Source: Dendrobium chrysotoxum
Taxonomy: Eukaryota; Streptophyta; Magnoliopsida; Asparagales; Orchidaceae
Assembly: GCA_019925795.1 (NCBI GenBank)
Contig: CM034304.1
Coordinates: 3,907,471 to 3,971,470, forward strand
Direction: 5' to 3'
DNA: 64,000 nt
Below the pieces are notes generated by a model. It was not told where the DNA came from, did no database searches, and worked only from the letters and a program-made list of their open reading frames with translations. This document shows positions 60,329 through 64,000 of the stretch, in pieces. The position numbers were made by a program, and so were the translations under genes. Numbering within the stretch: position 1 is the first letter of the stretch; every line of letters begins with the position of its first letter.

Positions 60329-62560
60329 ATGGCGGCGGAAGGCTGCCGGTCATCTTTTCCTTTGTCGGAGTCTTCTGAACTTCGGCATCTTCGTATAGCA
60401 TTGGATCTTCAAGATGATATTGATTGTCGTTGAAGGGCAAGAGGAGAGTTGGTCATTTTCGAAAGGATTGTTTCACATCAAGATAAGGTTTCTCTGGTCG
60501 AAGGTAAAGGAAAGAAGGTGGTTTCGTCTTCTGAAAATAAGTTTGCTGGTCTGACGGTTTTACAAAATTTCTCTCCTGATCCAGGGGGTTCCTCCTCGGG
60601 AATGAAAATTTTTGTGAATCGTTCTGAGAATTCAAGTGTAATCTCTGTCCCTGACAGCAAGATAAACGCGAATTCCCTTAGTTCGGTGAGCAAAGAATTT
60701 CATTTCCCTAATAAGTTGCCGATTGCATCAGAGAGACGTATTGTCACGCTAACTATAATTTTGGATAATTAGGGGAATTCCAATTTGGATTTGTTGGAAG
60801 TTAGGAAATGTGTTTCAGCAGATTTAGGTGATTGATTGGGTACTCCTGCTAATCCTTTTAGAGTAGAGGTCAATCCACCTGGTTTCAAGTCTAGTCTGGT
60901 TGATAAGGAAGTCTCGTTTGCAGATAAGGTTACTGGTGCTTTGCCTAAGAAGAAGTTCCATGGGTTGAATGATACAAATGAAAATAAAAAACCTTACATC
61001 AAGTTATACTTCAAGGCAGAAGATGTGGTGATGTCTGCTGATGGTATGGCAGTGAAGTTATGCGAAGAAACCAAAAATCTTAATGCCAATAGGTTGGTTA
61101 ATTCATTAGTATTTAAGGTATTTGGAAAGGAGATGTCATCACACTTGGTTGCGTGGGAAGTAAGGCACCAATGGAATACGTTTGGTAAATTTCATTTTAC
61201 TACACTTGGAAATGGTTGGTTTTTTTGCTCGTTCAATTACTATGAATCAATGGAGACAGTTCTTTCAGGTGGTCCTTGGTTTGTGAATGATCACATAATA
61301 GGCATGGAAAAATGGAATCCAAATTTTTCAATGTTATCTATGAAGGGTTTAACTTCTCCAATTTGGATTAGGATGCCTTACCTTCCTCTTCATTGCTAGG
61401 ATGAACAGAATATTGCAAGAATTGCATCTAGGATTAGTACTCCCCTTATGTTGGATGGAAATTTGTTTTAATGGGGGAGAAGAGAATTTGCTAGAATTTG
61501 TGTGAGGGTGAAGATTGACCAAAGTCTTCCTTTAGGGGTCTGGGTAGAGAGTATTTCGGGGAGATTTTTTCAAAGAGTTGAATATGAAAAAATCTCTTCT
61601 TTTTGTTTCCACTATGGGATGATTGGTCATGAGAAACCAGATTATATTAAGGAGAGTTCTGTTCCTACGGAGAAGAAGGATGCTAGCAAGGAAGGTGGGA
61701 TGGAAAATGGAGTGGGAAAGGAGTCTGAGGTGTTGGATTCTATTTCTTATGGTCCTTGGGTATTTGTTAATCGTAAGAAGGGAAGAGGAAGTGGCCATCG
61801 CAGAGTTTTTGTTAATACTCCTAATATGAAATTTGTGAAGAATAAGAGTTCTCTTGAGTAGTCTCTACTGCCGGTTCAGAAGTTAGTCATCCCAGAGAGG
61901 AAGCGTGTTGTCCAAGGTAAGGAAGAACTCTAGAAACCCACTGGTTATAAAGGTTTGGTTGCTAATAGTGTGGTGGAGGCTACTATAAATATGGCTAACA
62001 ATAATATTTTGGTGAATTTAAATAATAAGACAGTATTTGAAACATCTTCGGTGGAGCTTCATTGTAAGAATAAGGATGTTGCCTCTGGATGTGATTCTGT
62101 AGATGCTGGTTTTAATGCAGCTGGTCTTCAGTCTTCAGCAAATGATTATGCTGTTATAGGTTGCTTGCGAACTCAAGCAGATCCAGATGGATTGCTTGCG
62201 AACTCAGGTATTCCCTATTCTAATTCTGTTAGTTTACAGACTATGAATGGTAGTGCTGTTGAGAAGGATAATTTGGGAGTTAAGGTCGTATTGGAGAAAG
62301 ATGGTGCTGAGGAAGGGGAAATTGTTGTCAAGGATTTGGGTTATAAAAGTCACTTGGAATTTCCTATTCATGAGGAGCCAGGGTTTTTCCATAGATCAGA
62401 GAAGGACCTATCAATGGAAAGGTCATCTGCTGGTAAAAAAATAAAGCTACTAAAGGAGCTTAAATCCCTTGGCTCATCTAATATCATTGCTCAAAATAAG
62501 AAGTTGGAAGGTGGAAAATCTAAGAAGAATGGGGGATCTACCCTCACTCTTAAAAAATGA
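60329..62560 (+). pseudogene. LINE ORF1 (DUF4283 and CCHC RNA-binding protein), decayed
   Basis: The ATG at 60329 (context GGGCATGGCG) opens a single frame of 744 codons to the TGA at 62558-62560. In-frame stops lie at 60431, 60770, 60833, 61397, 61469, 61859 and 61931, with no frameshift. A DUF4283-like domain spans about 61010-61400 (LVFKVFGKEMSSH, WFFCSFNYYESMETVLSGGPW, SPIWIRMPYLPLHC). It is followed by REFARICVRV and a zf-CCHC_4-like knuckle near 61608-61655 (FCFHYGMIGHEKPDY) in which two Cys positions are Tyr. The C-terminal part is acidic then Lys-rich. In plant L1-type LINEs this protein binds element RNA and helps form the ribonucleoprotein. The 3' end overlaps ORF2 as ATGA. Confidence 0.88.
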
Positions 62561-64000
62561 GTTCCTTGGCTTTATGGAATTATAGAGGGGCCAAGAAAGT
62601 GGAGGCCGCTTTATATCTCAAGGAGTTGGTGAAAGATAACAATGTTATTTTTGTGGGCTTGCTGGAAATAAAGTTGAGTTCGGTGGATAACTCTCACATT
62701 TTAAATTTGTTTGGAAGTAATTGGGATTCATATCTGGTTCCTTCTGAAGGTCTCTCTGGAGGTTTGATGGTGTTATGGAGAAAGGATCTAGCTGCATTCT
62801 CGGTGATTGAACATTCTGCTCAAGTGATTATTGGGAGTTTGGAAATCCTTAATAAGGGCTGTTGGAAGGTGGCATCGGTTTTTGCAAGTCTGAAAGCTGT
62901 AATGAGGAAATAATTTTGGGAATGTTTGGAGAGACATTGTTCTGTTGATTGTCCTATGGTGGTTGGTGGAGATTTTAACTGTGTTGTCTCAGGAGGAAAA
63001 AAAAGGCAGGAAAAGATTCATCATGTCTCAAGGCTCTATGGATATGAAGAATTTCATGATTCATAATGATCTCCATGAGGTGGGGTATATGGGTCCCAAG
63101 TTCACTTGGTGCAATAATAAATCAGAAGGTGCTTGAATTTTAGAGAAATTGGATAGATGTCTTATTGATTCCACTGCTTTGAATTCCATTCATCTTGCAC
63201 TGGTGAAATACCTTTCAAGGATAGCCTCGGACCATTGTCCCATTATTTTGGAAATTTTTAAACCTGTGGGGATTAGCAATAGAGGGATACGTTTTGAAGA
63301 TGTGTGGTCGTCTTACCACGGGGCTGCTACTATTGTGGAGAAAATGTGGAAGAAGGATAGTGGGAATGACCTGGCCTCATCTCTCAACCTGAAATTTAAA
63401 AGAACTCTAAGAGCTCTTTTCTTTTGGAGTAGAGCTAAGTATAAAAAACTGAACTTAGTACGGGATAAGTTGAAGGAAGAGATTTTGGAAATTCAAATGG
63501 AGGAAGCCAAAGGGGATTTATCTTTAGAGAAACTGCAGCTCCTTAGATTTAAAGTCAATGAGCTCAATGTTACATTGGCACGGCTCAATTCTTGGTGGAG
63601 GCAATGAGCTAAAGCTAAGTGGATGGAACATGGAGACACCAATTCTTCCTTTTTTCATGCTTTTGCTAATGCTAGGAGAAATCAGAATTGGATTAGTCAT
63701 ATCAAAGCACATGGTGGTTCGGTTACTGAAGATATTGCTGAAATTCAGAAAACTTTTGCAGATTTTTTCATTCAAAAATGGAAGTATAGGGAGTGCTTTT
63801 TGGATGGCTGGCCGACTCCTTCTAATGTGATTGGGGAAGATGATTGTAGCTTGCTGGATGTATAATTTACTCTGGACGAACTGCAGGAGGTGGTGGACAA
63901 GGCCGCTTCAAACCTCTCACCTGGTTTGGATGGGATTACATTCTCCTTTGTCAAAGATTTTTGGAAGATTGTTAAGAATGATGTTTGGCAAGCAGTTAGT
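62557..64000 (+). pseudogene. LINE ORF2 (endonuclease, start of reverse transcriptase), decayed and partial
   Basis: The start ATG at 62557 overlaps the ORF1 stop (ATGA). The N-terminal endonuclease/exonuclease/phosphatase fold shows WNYRGA, LLEIKLS, GGLMVLWRK, VVGGDFN and SDHCPI (about 63230), the last holding the catalytic Asp-His pair. Then come the linker WMEHGDTNSSFFHAFA and the first RT segment (LSPGLDGITFSFVKDFWK). Breaks: TAA at 62911, a frameshift near 62985-63000, TGA at 63134, TGA at 63605, TAA at 63863. The expected catalytic Glu motif (ETK) reads EIK, so the Glu is kept. The RT active site lies beyond the window. The protein would nick target DNA and copy element RNA. Confidence 0.9.

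Larger units (their letters stand above)
60197..64000 (+). mobile_element. L1-type LINE, 5' portion, cut by window end
   Basis: It comprises a 5' UTR with a 24-bp duplication (AGAGAACGTCTGTTATTTCT at 60207, AGAGAACATCTATAATTTCT at 60231) and a T tract, ORF1 (60329-62560), and ORF2 from 62557 into the RT domain at the window end. Intact-looking length from the 5' UTR onward suggests a full-length insertion rather than the usual 5' truncation. It begins directly against the minisatellite. Both ORFs carry stops. Confidence 0.9.

Overview
The window is plant nuclear DNA, most likely an angiosperm. It holds Ty1/copia elements with Sirevirus-like traits, an L1-type LINE with a DUF4283-like ORF1, an RTE-type LINE reverse transcriptase, and a very large AT-rich tandem repeat. 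I found no intact host gene, tRNA, rRNA or CRISPR array. All recognisable coding sequence belongs to decayed transposable elements, so the species cannot be named from this sequence.

Layout: 1-1079 is the 3' part of an RTE-like LINE reverse transcriptase on the minus strand. 1080-5843 is non-coding and AT-rich to moderate in composition, with short degenerate tandem repeats. 5844-15014 is array I of a 51-bp minisatellite. 15015-22691 is a composite insertion: unassigned LTR-like non-coding DNA, a decayed ORF resembling plant transposon/envelope-like proteins (18560-19666), and a 3' LTR of a Sirevirus-like copia family (21134-22691). 22692-33050 is array II. 33051-42889 is a complete but dead copia element on the minus strand, with two LTRs, PBS, PPT and gag-pol wreckage. 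42890-60196 is array III, with a 500-N assembly gap at 57551-58050. 60197-64000 is the 5' part of an L1-type LINE on the plus strand, cut by the window edge.

The main finding is the 51-bp repeat. It occupies about 37 kb (roughly 700 units, more than half of the window). Its length is exactly 17 codons, and one minus-strand frame is open in the consensus, giving a 17-residue repeat and spurious-looking open frames of up to 325 codons. Each unit carries a 10-bp palindrome and a 7-9-bp inverted repeat. The units are organised into higher-order repeats of about 1.12 kb (22 units) and 2.24 kb (44 units), with traces of CpG decay at two GATCG sites per unit.

The copia element at 33-43 kb sits between perfect 5-bp ATATG duplications. 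Removing it restores a normal repeat unit, so arrays II and III are one array. The 15.0-22.7 kb insertion carries a related LTR and may also split the same array, but its left junction is not a clean insertion. The LINE at 60.2 kb begins directly at array sequence and may be a third insertion.
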